Assembly: GCA_963969365.1 (NCBI GenBank)
Contig: OZ017758.1
Location: 1,860,001 to 1,924,000 of the forward strand
Origin: Asterochloris sp. CNOR1
Lineage: Eukaryota; Chlorophyta; Trebouxiophyceae; Trebouxiales; Trebouxiaceae
Direction: 5' to 3'
DNA length: 64,000 bases
Shown: piece after piece, positions 1 to 12,200 of the stretch
Position numbering within the stretch: position 1 is the first letter of the stretch
How the letters are laid out: each line of letters begins with the position of its first letter
Notes under the pieces: generated by a model
Databases searched by the model: none
What the model saw: the letters and a program-made list of their open reading frames with translations, nothing else
What the model was told of the DNA's origin: nothing
Position numbers and translations under genes: made by a program

Positions 1-1667
1 CTGCGCCTCGTCCTCGCCGTCTGACGCCTCATCCTCTGCCTGAGTGTCCTGCCCCAGGAAGAACTTGAGTGCCGCCAGCATGATGTGCGAGTTGGAGTGC
101 AGGGCGGCACTGGCTGCAGGCACAGGCAGCAGACAGTCAAGCCACACGCTGCAGGGAGCTGCCAGCCTTGTTGGGAGTTGGGGTGCAGGGCACAGCTGGC
201 GCATGTGCAGGCAGATCAGGGAACTTAGCTTCTCACGCTGCACGGCAAGCTTGTGATGAGAGTGCCGCTAGCATCATGTCGGGGTGCACAGCAACATTGG
301 CTTGAGCTCTGGGTAGGCAGAGGGGGCAAACTGGCACTGACAGCATGCCGCTGTCTGCAAGCACCTTCCCCTTGGCACGCCACAAGTGACGGTGCTCGGC
401 CCATCGCGTGTGCTGGGCAATCTCTGGAGCTTGCAACAGGCCCCATATGCAAGAGAGAGGGCACCATGCAGGGCTCTCTTACACCAAGCATGCACCTGGT
501 ACTTGCTCAGGGTGTGCAAAGCCTGTATGCTAGATGCCGAGCTTGCAGAGCCCCAGGCACACCTATCACGTTCACAGTGCGCGCGTCACGCCACACATGG
601 CGCCTCCATAGCTCTGTGAGCACGGCCAACGATTTCTTGGCAGCCATCTCACTGTCGTCCTGCAGCATGCTGTACAGGAAGTTCTGTATGCTGCGGTTCA
701 GGCGCTCGTCGCGGTGCTTCTGATTGGCGCCCTTGATGTCTGCAGGCATGATGTGCAGCTTTGAGTGGGAGAGGAGTCTGAGCGCTTCTGCCACTTGGGC
801 AGCAGGTGAGGTTGGGTGGCAGCCTGCAGAGGGGCACTGTGCAATAGCAAATGTCCCAGGTACAGCTGCAGAAACTACAGGCAATGATAGGTTGGCATGC
901 AAGGCCAGCGCAGGAGTCCCTGCATTCTTTGAGAACAGGCAGAAACGGCACCCAGTGCCTCACCTGCCACAATGTGGGAGAACAGCATCTGCCTGAGAGC
1001 CTTGTCGCGGCACCTGAACAGGCGGAAGAAGAGCGGCAGCACCTCCATGGGCGACACCTGGCCCCTGTTGCGCAGCAGGATCAGCGCCTTCACTGCCGCT
1101 TGGCGCAGGGCTGAGTCCAACGCCTCGCTGTGGGTGTCCAGCAGCTGCATGAGCTCTGCCGGGAATCCTGCAGTGTCCTTGGGGTAGCACTGTGCCACCT
1201 GCGCACAGCGTTGGTGGTGAGAGACAAGGTAAAATTACTGCCATAAGATGTCAAAGACAGCACAAGTGGATCCCTTGGACAGGCAGGCCTCAAAGTTCTC
1301 TAGTTCGCAAGACAACGGGCTGCCAAGTGGCAGAGGGACCAAGAAGGCTGCTGTCAAAGCTGCCGCCTAGGATTTAGCTGGCAAAGCTGACCTGTGCCAA
1401 GAAGGCCAGCAGGTCTGCAAACTCCCTGGAGTCATTGCTGGGCTTGAGGGTGAAGATGTCCATGCACGCCCTATAGTGACGCCACTGCATCTCAAAGTCC
1501 TCTGCAAAGCCATCTGGATCTCTTTTTATGCTGCCCTGCAGTCAGAAGACATAGCTGGTGGTTGCAGATGAAGTCTGGCAGCTGTTGTCTCTACAAGTAT
1601 TAGCAGTCAAAACATGAGGGATACGCTTTACCTGCAGGGTGAGCAGGGCCTGATTGCTCTTGGACAT
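1..1667 (-). CDS. SDA1: SDA1 homologue (60S ribosome biogenesis / actin organisation factor), 3' part outside window
   Basis: Minus-strand gene running off the left edge. Exons read by frame and splice sites: 1667-1632 (MSKSNQALLTLQ), 1535-1392 (starts GSIKRDPDGF), 1198-964 (includes KALILLRNRGQVS and LFFRLFRCRDKALRQ), 739-563 (includes RSIQNFLYSMLQDD and ARTVNVI), and 113 to the edge (SHIMLAALKFFLGQD, then a Glu/Asp-rich tract). The order LLxLQ, IKRDP, ALILLRN, LFRCxDKxLR, NFxYxML, TVNVI and ALKFFLG is that of the SDA1 N-terminal region. In yeast SDA1 acts in the nucleolus in 60S subunit maturation and export and was first found through actin defects; that role is carried over from the family. 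The start at 1667 is the first ATG giving the conserved LLxLQ segment; an upstream in-frame extension is open but not conserved. Exon phases agree at every junction. C-terminal half not in the window. Confidence 0.9.
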
Positions 1668-1752
1668 GTGGATGATCTGCTGCTTGTACTCCGACTTGAA
1701 CGTTGCCGCCGCTGCTTGATTTCCGCCGCCGGTCAGCGCAGCTGATCACAAC
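1668..1752. promoter_or_regulatory. Shared 85-base divergent promoter, SDA1 / methyltransferase
   Basis: The SDA1 start codon (minus strand, 1667) and the methyltransferase start codon (plus strand, 1753) face away from each other with 85 bases between them. The stretch is GC-rich and I see no TATA box. Both genes act on ribosomes by family knowledge, so one bidirectional promoter is a reasonable inference. If either start codon is wrong the shared region changes size. Confidence 0.45.
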
Positions 1753-4700
1753 ATGAACAGCCAGCCACTGTCTTCATCCCGCATGATGCAAAACCTGCGG
1801 CAGATACCCCGTGCGGTACTGCGGTGGCATGTGTGCCAATTCCATCACCAGCACCACCACGCATTGCACAATGGCGCCTGTAGGTTGCTGGCTGCACCAG
1901 TGGCACCATCAGCTGCTCAGGTCCCTGCCCAGGTCCCTGCCCCCACTAATCCAGTCCAGCAGAGCCAGCAGAAGCGGCATGCTGGGAATGCACCAGTGGA
2001 AACTCTGCTAGGCAATATGGCCAAGGAAATTGGAGGTAACCATGAGGCTGCTCTACCCACAAACCTTGCTTCTGGCGTCCAATAGCATGTGCAGTTGTTT
2101 CCTCCACATTGCAGGGAGTCACTTGCACTGCCATTTGCTACTCCCACAAGCAACACCACCTGCGGGTGCCCCACCTCGGCGATGCACATGATATAGAGGC
2201 CTGCCCCTGCAGCTCATGCTGGCCCCCACACCTGCCCTGCAGGCATCCCCAAGGTGGTGCTTAAGCGAGATAAGGCCCGTCTGTTCAAGGGGGGTCACCC
2301 AATGGTGTTCTCGGGGGCCGTTGACAGGGTTGTGGGCAAGCAGCCTCGCAAGGGCGATGCAGTCCTGGTCACAGACGGCGCAGAGACAGCCCTGGCCTGG
2401 GGCGTGTACAATGGCAGCTCCATGTTCAGAGTCAGGTCAGTCTCAGCTTGGCACATTGCATCACCCTGATTCTGTGCACAGCATGTCATGCTGGAGGTCA
2501 GGCCTGCTGCAGTCCTGACCTTGCCCTTTGACGCAACATGCACAGCAATGCATCTGCCACAAGATCAGGTGTAAGGGGCTGGCAGACCGCTGTTGAGCCA
2601 CTCGGATGGGCAGGCCTTCTTTTTACCAGCCAGCTGTGGCAGGCAGGGGCTCTGCGTGACAAGTCAATGCAATATGGTCTGGTATCGAGCTCAGCTCCAG
2701 TCCACACAGTGTAGGACCTGAGCATCCCACTCGTCTCCCATGCTGCTCTCTGAGTCAATGAAGTCTGCATGTGTCCCACTGGATGCCTATCTGAACCCCT
2801 GTGCACAGCATGCAGCCAGCAATATCATTGACAGACATCGTCCCCTTGCCCCTGCAGGCTGGTACAGCTGGAGTGCTACAAGCGCGCCGCCATCCACTAC
2901 TCTCAAATCTTTTCGATCTCTGGAGGTTCTTCGTACTCCACAACTGACTGTCACACCCTGTCGCCCTGCAGGCTGATGCAGCTGGAGTCCTCCATGCGGC
3001 GCCCAGGTGCCCTGGACCTGGCCTTCAATGTCGAGGCTCTGGTGGCTGCCAGGCTGCAGACTGCACTGCAGCTGCGTGCGGCGCTGGGCATCAGCCAGCA
3101 GGGCATCTACAGGCTGGTCAACGCAGAGGGCGACAGGTGAGACCCCCCAAGCTTGCAGTGAGGCCAACTTGCTGTTTGGGCACTGCCCTCTGACCTACAT
3201 CCTACATGTCAGGGCTGGTACAGGTTGGTGACACAATGTTGGCCAAGGTCGTCAGCAGCCTTGCTCGCTGAACTTCTGCCTTGATCAGAAGAGCATGGGA
3301 CAGCCTGTCCTGCTGGCTCGGCATGTGAACAGTCGACAAATGATCTTTGTCTGCCTGCAGGCTTTCTGGACTCGTGGTGGATGTCTTCAGAGGCCAGAGC
3401 AGCGTGCACCTGGCAGTGGTGTCCTCAGCAGCATGGGTTGAGAGGTGACTAGCTGCGCTGCCAAGCCAGCCTAGGCAGCTTGACCTGATGAGACACACAT
3501 CTGCTGGTCAGCACAAGGCAACCCCCCCGAGGCGGTGTGCAAAAGGCTAGCCTGCCAATCTGCAAAGAGTCTACTCCGCAGCCGGAGCTGCAGCTCTGCA
3601 TCTGACAAAGTGCTCCAGGTCACTCATTCAAAAGCACTGCTGCACAGTTCAAAGGGGCACCTGACTGTGGAACCTTCACCAGCATGGGGCAGGAGGTGAC
3701 TGACTGCACTGCCATGCCCTGACATACATCACTGCAGCGCATGTTGCCCACACAGCAATGTGTTGAGTGGCATCAGCCTGCCCCTTCAAAGCAGTTGTGA
3801 CGGACCAGCCTGACATGCTGCCCTCAGCTTTTGCAGTCCCTGCTTCCAAGCTATTTTGCCGCCTGCCCAACGTGCTCAGCGCATGATGCTGAGCAGCATG
3901 CCCTGCTTACAGCTCATGCCTGCCCACCATGCTGCAGATACCGCCCCTTCATTGAGCAGCAGCTGTGCAGCCTCTTCAATAAGGACGATAGCCCTGAGGT
4001 CATCTGGCTGCCTGCGGCAGCGATGCTGCAGGAGGAGGGGATTGCTGCAGATGTGGACGCTGCAGCTCAACCAACAGAGGAGGCCCCCGTAGATGCACAA
4101 GTGACCAAACCTGCCTGGGCCATGCAATACACCTTGTCTTTGGCGCCTTAACATGATTGATGCGCCCCAGAGCGGTGTGGGCAGGCTGTGGCGCGCCACG
4201 GCACTCAGCTATGAGGGCACAGGTGGAAGCTGTTTTGCGGCAAAGTGGTGCCAGAAGGCCTGACATGTTTTGCAGTGTGAGCAGGATGCATGCAATGCAT
4301 ACACACTGGCACCCTCCATCTGTGCAGGCATGTACTTGCGGCCAAGCTTGCGGTTAACATGAACATAAACATAAACATGACCTTTTGGTGTTGCAGGAGC
4401 CCCAGACAGTGCAGGTCGAGGAGCACAGCGTGAAGTACAAAATCGCGCAGCGTGGGGGCCAAAAGACAGGTTTCTATGCAGATCAGCGGGACAGCAGACG
4501 CCTCATACAGCAGCTTTGCCGGGAGAAGCGGGTGCTGGACCTGTGCTGCTACACAGGCGGTTTCGCACTCAATGCTGCTGTGGGCGGCGCTGCGCACGTG
4601 ACAGGTAGCTTGGGCTGGGACGTGCGGGCTGGGCAGCACTCAGGGAATATGCTGTGTAGCTATGCTGTGCAGCCAGCATGCACTCGTGCATGACATGTGC

Positions 4701-6018
4701 TGCTGCACTGATGGTTTGGCCTTGGCCGGAACATCCCAACCAACCCAGCTGCAAGGCAGGTCTGCTCGCTCTACAGCACACCAGATATACTTTATGCCTT
4801 GCAATGCTGCTTCCCTTAGGCTCTGAAAGCAGGTGCCTCCATTTGCGTTTGTCCTCATGTTGCTTGGACAGCTCTGAGGGGCCTGTGAAGGTGCAGCTGA
4901 CCAACATTGTGGATCTCACATCACCTTACGGCTTGCATGTCTGGACTCTACCTGCATCCACGCAACTTATTGAAGGCGCACCCGCCTTTGCTTGCCTTTG
5001 CATACTTGCATTCGTCTGCCTGCAGGTGTGGACACCTCAGCCTCCGCCATCCAGCAGGCCCACCACAATGCAGCCCTGAACGGCCTGCCAGCTACCCAGT
5101 ACACCTTTGTGAGGGAGGACATCCAAGACTTTCTCAAGGACCACCTGCGAGACAGCCCTGAGTTGCCGCAGGCTTGGGACGTGGTGGTGCTTGACCCTCC
5201 CAAGCTGGCGCCCAATCGCAAGAGCCTGGACAAGGCCAACAGCATGTACCGCAAGCTGAATGGGCTGGTGAGAGCTGGGTCAGAGCAATCGGGCGTTTCT
5301 CTGTGGCAGTCTAGTCTCTAGGCAAGGGCGACTGCATATACTGTGACCAAAATGCCTGGTTGAGAGCAGCAGTTGCCGCCTGAGAATGACAACGGGGTGT
5401 TCAGTAGCACTTTGGGGCGCCATGAGACGCGCAGCCTGCACAGGCCCAGTTGCAGCCCCTGCTTGTGGCCAGGCTGAAGCTGATGCAGACTGCTTGGGAG
5501 GGGGGGCAGCTGATGGGTGAGCTGACTGGCTGGCCTTGAATTGTGACTGGTACTGGAACCTGACGCAAGAGCAGCCGGCTAGGCTGCTGGGTCGAATGTG
5601 TGCCTCCGTCGCCCATTACTTTGCATTGACAATTTGTGTCGGCACTGCAGGTCCCCCATGCAATCTTACTGATACTGCCCTTGCTCCATGTGCAGGCCAT
5701 GCGCGTCATCAAGCCTGGGGGACTGCTGATGACCTGTTCCTGCTCTGGCGCCATGACCCAGAGTGGCAATTTTGTGGACATGCTCCAGGCAAGCTCCCAC
5801 AAGTTCTTGTCGATGTGGTGCTATGATTGACAAGGATGCAGACTGGATCTGGCCTCCCACAAGCTGCTCAGCCTACATGCTGCCCGCAGGTTGCCGCTCG
5901 TGCCAATGGCAGGTCCATCACCATAGTGCGCATGGCAGGGGCAGCTCCAGATCACACCCTCGACCCTGCCTACCCAGAAGGCGCCTACCTCACAAACGTG
6001 CTGCTGCGGGTGCTCTGA
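1753..6018 (+). CDS. RlmI-like SAM-dependent rRNA (cytosine-5) methyltransferase with PUA domain and likely organelle targeting peptide
   Basis: Exons: 1753-2035, 2243-2435, 2972-3136, 3361-3444, 3938-4100, 4397-4604, 5026-5267, 5696-5788, 5890-6018. The first about 90 residues are rich in Arg, Gln, His and Ala with few acids, like a transit peptide. Next comes a PUA-type domain ([20 protein letters not shown], then GDAVLVTDG). The RlmI-type domain follows, with SAM motif [18 protein letters not shown] in [11 protein letters not shown] (motif IV) and the Cys-containing TCSCSGAM (motif VI), ending [15 protein letters not shown]. Bacterial RlmI methylates 23S rRNA C1962; the substrate here, probably chloroplast or mitochondrial rRNA, is inferred. 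The eighth intron (5789-5889) starts GCAAGC, a GC donor. Exon 3 has a second possible acceptor at 2857 that would add 38 in-frame codons. A small extra exon between 5267 and 5696 cannot be excluded. Confidence 0.88.
2851..2985 (+). repeat. Duplicated 3' splice site of methyltransferase exon 3
   Basis: The acceptor and exon start CCTGCAGGCTGGTACAGCTG at 2851 recur, slightly changed, at 2965. The distance is 114 bases, 38 codons, and the interval has no stop in the coding frame. Use of the first acceptor would insert 38 residues before LMQLE, with LVQLE at the start of the insert. The second acceptor is taken as the main one because it gives the compact family-like join. Confidence 0.6.
3421..3720 (+). 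repeat. Duplicated 5' splice site of methyltransferase exon 4
   Basis: The exon end and donor at 3421-3465 (CAGCAGCATGGG, then GAGAGGTGACTAGCTGC) have a degraded copy at 3673-3720 (ACCAGCATGGGG, then AGGAGGTGACTGACTGC), both followed by CTGCCAAGCC or CTGCCATGCC. The copy lies inside the intron. The two donors are 251 bases apart, so the copy would change the frame. Confidence 0.55.
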
Positions 6019-6261
6019 GCCCTGCAAGCGACCTCCTTGATTTCTTGAAACTCCCACAAGGAATAAGAGATCTGTTTACAGGTTTGGCAGGCAGGTAATT
6101 CTGTCATGCCTGTCCAACTTGTCAAGTACACACACTGAATGAGTAAAAGCATGGCCTCCTGCTGACCGTGAGAATGGCATGCAGGGCGTTGCAAGAAGGT
6201 ACTTGACTTTGGGGAAACGCATGGTGAATGCAAGTTACACCTAATCTAACCCTGTTGAATG

Positions 6262-9200
6262 TTAGCTTGCAATATCATTCTCCTTATTGTAGGATAGCTG
6301 GCTTGTTGAGATGGCTGGCTGCGAATCAGGCTCAGGGGACTTGAAAGGGGTGCTGCCACCAGTTGAAGGCGCAATCAGGTCATTTGTGCTGGTGGGGCTG
6401 GCACTTACAATCTGCCTGCCGAAGTCCAGCTGCTTGAGGGGGGTGCAGGCTGCAGGTTGGTCGGGGACTGCAGGTTGATTGCCGGGCCCTGTCTCAGCCT
6501 CCAACTGCGTCACCTGCCGGGCGTGCAAGGTGCGTGACAGCAGGCTGCTGCTACGTGGCGCTTTGCGGGCACTAGTGTGCACCAGCTGGTCAATGCAGGC
6601 CGCCATCTCCCTGCGGCTGCTGGCGATGGCCCTCCCCAGCTCCTGCAGACACAGAATCAGCAGCTAAGAGCTGAAGACGCAAGAACCACTTGGCTTGTCA
6701 GAGTGGTGAAAGGGGAAGAGGAGGAAGGCAGCAGGACTGCAGGGGAAGGCAACAGCCCCAGAGCTTGACTGCAGCAAATCAGGCTGGCAAAGCTGAGGCA
6801 GTCACAGTCCCTGTCTGCTTGTAGTCAAGCATCAAGGTTGCATCTGCGGGTTTGTGCGCATGGTCCAAGTCAAGCGATTGCCCTGAATGTGCTGGTGTCA
6901 CCTCCACATTGGCGCTGCATGGCGTCTGCACGCCGTCAGACTCTGCCGACGTGCTGGCTGGGCTCGACGCTGCAGCCTTCTGGGCAGCCACCTGCTGGAG
7001 CTGGAGCTCTGTCAGCTGTCGCTCCAGCCTGATGACAGCGCCCCGCATGACTGCCACATCCTGTGCACCTGCACAGTGAAGAGCTCAAGTCGTAGCTGAT
7101 GACAGTGCCATGCAGCCAACTGCGTGGGAGGCAATGTTAGGTTATACATGCTGCCCAGGGCCCACACGACCCCTCGTAGGTGTGCTGAGCATGTCTCTCC
7201 AACCTAAGCAGCTGCCTCCACACATACTGTGTGCTGCGGTGCAGTGGCTTACGTCTTGTAGCAACGTTGCACCTCCACATGCACTGCAAGCTTTCATGCA
7301 CACAGCAGCAGCAGCAGGGCGCTGGTCGCCGTCGCAGGCGGGCTAGGCTGCTCTCATACATCAATGCACGGAGAGGTTCATGTCTGTATGGCCGCATGGG
7401 CTTCACTTGGTATGCAACAGACGTTGAGATGCACCTCGTGCAGCCTGCAGGGGCATTCCCTGCAGCAGCGGGGCTGCGGGGGCCTGTGGCAGGCACAGCA
7501 GTTAAGACGCACCGTATACGTCTGTGCAGCAGGCTCACCTGCTGCAGCAGGGCTGCGGGGTGCAGAGGCAGGCGTGGCAGGCCTCTTAGCTGAATGCCTC
7601 TGCAGGTCCAGCAGCTGCCGGCGAGTCGCAGCATGCGCCCCACGCTCTGCCGTCAAGTCAGCCCCTAGCGCCTCTGCATGCTGAGCTGCAGCCGCCAGCT
7701 GCTCCTGCAGCGCTGCCTGGTCAGGCTGTGCGTCACCTTCCACAGTGCGTGAGGCCTGCACAGCAAATGCCCACAGGTTTTGACCACACTCCAACACAGC
7801 AACATGATACCTTTCATTGTGTGAGGCCTGCTGTAGTATTGCATGGAAGTGGCTGCTGTGCACAAGGTGTGCTAAGAAGATGTCCTCTTCCATCTAGATC
7901 CACATGACGGCGTGGCCAACACAGACTGCCCACACACATGGGCTCCATGCATCGCAGATTGGCTGGCAATGGCATGCATACCTTGAGCTCCTGTCTTGCC
8001 TCCTCCAGCCTCAGCAGCGTGCTCTGGAGCTCGCGATAGTGCTGCATGCTCTGTCTCTGCAGGAGGGTTCTCATGGTAGTAATGGGGAGGTTACAGCGCA
8101 TGTCAAAGCTTCGTGAACAGCTAGCTTCCAGTGCCTTGGTGGATGTCAACAAGAATCAGCAGCTTCCAGTCAAGGAGCTGCATGCCACATGCCAACTACT
8201 ATGGGCAGCTGCCACTTTCAGGAGTCTCGCCACAAAGTAGTAATCTAGCCTCATGTCTGCACAAGCCACATGGTTTGCCAGAGCAGCAATAGCTCAGCTC
8301 TGTCAGCTGCTTCCTACTGCGCCTCAGCCAGCCTGCACAGTCATACTCCAGCTGCTAAGGGCAGCTGCCGCCACCTGGACTCCTCACAAGTCAACCCTGG
8401 ACAGCTGCCATGCGGCCCACCTCGGCGCGCGCCACGTCATTTCCCAGAGCGGCAGCAGCCTGTGCCCTGTCAGCAGCCTCCTGCTGGGCAGCCGCCAGGC
8501 GCTGCTCGTGCAGGCTGGCTGCTGCCTCCAAGCTGGCCTCTGATGCCTCTAGCACATGCAACCGCTCCTGCAGCACCTGCAGCTTGGTGCTCTGGGTCTC
8601 GATGATGGCAACCAGCCCATCCTCTGGCTGGCCGCCATCACCTGCCGTACCTTCAGCTGCCTGCAGGCACTGGAGCGCTTGCTGAATAGGGTAGGCTGTG
8701 GTGTGGCTGACAGCCATTACCCGCTGCAAAACGGCTGCTTACAAGCGCAGGTCAGCTTGATGAGCAGGACAATGCTGTATATCAAGAGGCAGCCATCACC
8801 TGCGGCAACCCTACGTCCACCTGCCTGATGTGCGATGACAGGCACCTTGAAGGGGATCTTTGGGACACTTTCAGATCAACAGCACGGCCCAATGACTCCA
8901 TTGTTGCCATAGCAGATGAGCAGCTATCACCCCTGACGCACCTTACTGACTGCTCTCAAGGTTTGGCTCTGCTGCAGCTTCGAGACCAGCCTCTGCGCTG
9001 CATCCCGTTCATCGTCAGCAGTCACCGCAGTCATCTTGGCAGCAGCCAGCTCCAGCTGGAGCTGCTCCATGGCCTGCAGGCGCAGCACTGACTTCTGCAC
9101 CAACTTTTGAAAAGGGAGTCACAACTGCAGTACTTCTGTGCAGCCGGACAATGTGATGTCAATGTGGCAAGACACACAGCTTTAGTGCACAAGATGTTTT

Positions 9201-12200
9201 TGGGGCTTCACAGCCATGTAGGTGGTACTGGCAGCAGGGACTGACCTGCGAGAGGGCCTCAATCTGGGCTAGACGCTGGTCAGCCTGCTGCTGCAGCTCA
9301 GCCCGCTGTGCAGAGACCTGCAGCAGCTCGTCAGACTGCACGCCTGCTGCTCCCTGTAGCTGCTCCACCAGCACTCTGAGCTGGCTCCTGCTCTGCAGGA
9401 CCTCTGCCAGCTCTTGCTGCACCTGGGCATGTGCAGGCTCCAGCTCTGCCAGTTGCATCCGCAAAGTGGCAGCGGCCTCTGCCGCCTGACCCGCAGCATA
9501 TCCCTGCTGTTGCAGCTTGGCCTGGAGTCTGGCCACCTCTGCCCCAGCCGCTTCTGCTGAGGCCTGCTCCACCGCCTTAGCCTCTGTCAGGTCATTCACT
9601 GCCTGCTTGGCAGCCTGCAGCTCCTCTGACAGCACCACCGCTTCTCTGCCGGCAGCAGCACCTGCATCAAAGGACTGTCACCAACGAGGACAGAGCATGA
9701 AGACAGTTGTGTGTAGCTCACTCAGCTCACTGACATCTGCTTCTGTGCGCTGGGGCAAGCAGCCATCAGACAGGCTTGCCTGCTGTTGCGTGAGCTGCTT
9801 GCAGCTGCTTTGAACACAAAGCTTTTGAAGTCGCCCACCTCAGCCCTGCAGCTTACTGGTAGTTATTGCTGCTCTTCCACTGTGACATGGGCTCACCTGT
9901 GGCTTGAGCTGCCTGCAGCTGGTCAGCTGCCTGCTGCAGCCTCTGTCTGAGGTTGCACCCCTCCCTGGCTGCGTCTGCCTGCTGTTCAGCCAGAGTCTGC
10001 TTGGCTGCCTGCAGCTGGTGTGTGAGCCCTTGCAGCTGCTGCTGGAGCTCCTTTGCAGCTGCCTCAGCACCAGCCTTGGCCTCCCTAGCTGCCTGAGTCT
10101 CCCTCAAGGCGGCGGCTAGGTGTGCTTGCTGCAGGACAGCCTCCTGTTGCAGTTGCTGCAACTTGGCATTAGACTGTGCCACCTGTGCCTCTGCCGCCTC
10201 CAGCTGCCGCTGTGCAGCAGTGGCAGCAGCCAAAGCCGAGATTTGGGCCTCTTCTGCTGTTCCTGCCCGCTCCTCAGCAGCCGCCAAAATCCTCTGTGCC
10301 CGAGACTGATCCTGGTCTAGCCGCTGCTGCTTGCTGTGGGCTGCTGCCAGTTCCCCCTGAGCCGCCCTCAGCTGCTGCTGCAGCCTCTCAGCTGAAGCGT
10401 GGGCAACCGCAGCGTCCTCCTCTGCTGACTGTGCCCGCCTGTCAGAAGCTGCGAGACTCTTCTGCGCCCGAGACTGGTCCTGGTCCAGCTGCTGCTGCCT
10501 GCTGTAAGCAGCTGCCAGCTCCCCTTCAGCATCTCTGAGTTGCTGCTGCAATGTCTCAGCTATGGCGTGTGCAGCAGCAGCATCATCCTGTGCAGCTGTG
10601 GCAGCACCCTCAGCAGCACTAAGGAGTCGCCTGAGCTCCTGTGCCTCGCTCTCATGCTGCTGCTTGGCATTGCTGGCATCTGACCGCGCTTCCGCATGGT
10701 GTGCCTCAGCGGCCGCCAATCTCTGCATGCATTCATCCCGGACTCCAGGCATGACAAGCCAGCAAGAAACAATATACCTTGCAACATGGAGGGATAGCCC
10801 AATGCATGCAGAGTCGCGTTTGGGACACCACCTGTCAACTGGCATCCCTCCAGAGCAGTTGGCCACCCTGAGGTGCCTGCTCCAGCCAGAGCAATTGCAG
10901 ACGCGCACCTGATCGGCTGCAAGCTGGCCAGTGTGTGCTGCCTCTGCTTGGGCATGAGCGCTGGCCATTGCCTCTTGCAGCTTAGCTGTCAGCCGTGCCA
11001 CATCCTGTGCTGACTTAAGCAGGTTCTCTTCTAGCTTCCGCGCTTCAGCAGCGGCACCTCTTTCGCGTGCCTCTGCGGCTGATACATGTGCTCCTGCTGC
11101 ATCCAGCTGCTGCTGCAGATCCTACAGGGCATCAGTGGCCAATAAATTCTGGTCAGAAGTGTGCCAAGGCAGCCACATGGCACCCCATTCTGACGCAGAG
11201 CAGCTTGGTGCGGCTGCTGTCACAGCTGATTGCATCCTCTCACACAGAGTGCATAGCTGCACTGCAGTCACCTGGCGCTCAGCCTCAGCCTGCTGCTGCA
11301 TCTCCCTCTGCACTGCCTCCGCAGACTGCTTTGCCTCCTCAAGCTGCTTACTTAGCTGCTCATTTGCTTTAGCAGCACTGTCGCTGACAGCGGTGGCATC
11401 AGCAGCGCCTGCTTCAGCAGCAGCCAGCCTCTGCTGCAGGTCAGCTACCTCCTGAGTCCTGCTGGCTGCCTCCTGCTGCACTTGCTGAAGCTGTGAGCCT
11501 GTGGCAGCCTCTGCCGCCGCAGCCCTTGACACTTCTCGTTGCAGGCCAGTCTTCACATCGGCGAATTTCTGTGCTGCCACCTCCGCATCCAGCAGCTTCT
11601 GCTCAGCGGTGGCCTTGCCTGCAGTGGCAGCCTGCAGCTCCTCCTGCAGCGCCTCTGCCTGCTGCTGCAAGGTTGCCTGACTGCTCTCAGCCTGCTTGAC
11701 GCGACGCAGAAGATCACTGCTGGATGACTTGGCAGCCTGTAGGCATGTGGCAGGGATTTCAGCAGCTGGACGCTCCACTGGTGCAGGCCTGGCACTGATC
11801 TGACGCTCAACACAAACAATTTGGCAACCACAGGGTGGCTAGCGCGGTGCCTGATCAGCAACTGTTTGATGGCAGACACTGTGGCACATTCAAGCTGTAC
11901 TCATCACTCATTGTGCAGATTTGCAGGCAAAAACAGAGCAATGCAGCGTGGCCAGGACCATAGAGATACTGTGTCTCTTTAGATCATCTGCGAGCAAAAT
12001 GCAAGTTGTTCAAGCTTATGCCATATTAGCCATAGCCCCAGCACCCACCTGCAGCTCACTGATCATGTCCAGCTTGGCATCCAGCTCATCCTCCAGCCAG
12101 CGCTGGCGGGCTTCAGCCTCAGCCGCCACACGCCGAGCCTCAGCCAGCTGCTGCACAAGGGCGCCTGTCTGGTCCACCTGCAAGGAATTATTGGGAACTT

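Noticed and set aside
253-723. Long plus-strand open frame of 156 codons
   Set aside because: It lies antisense to SDA1 exons and introns, has no splice logic or family similarity, and is a shadow of the GC-rich coding strand.
9853-11001. Single 382-codon minus-strand ORF as an intronless gene
   Set aside because: Only 10730-9895 reads as coiled coil. The upstream part is intron sequence followed by a short coding block, so it is one large exon of the big coiled-coil gene plus read-through.
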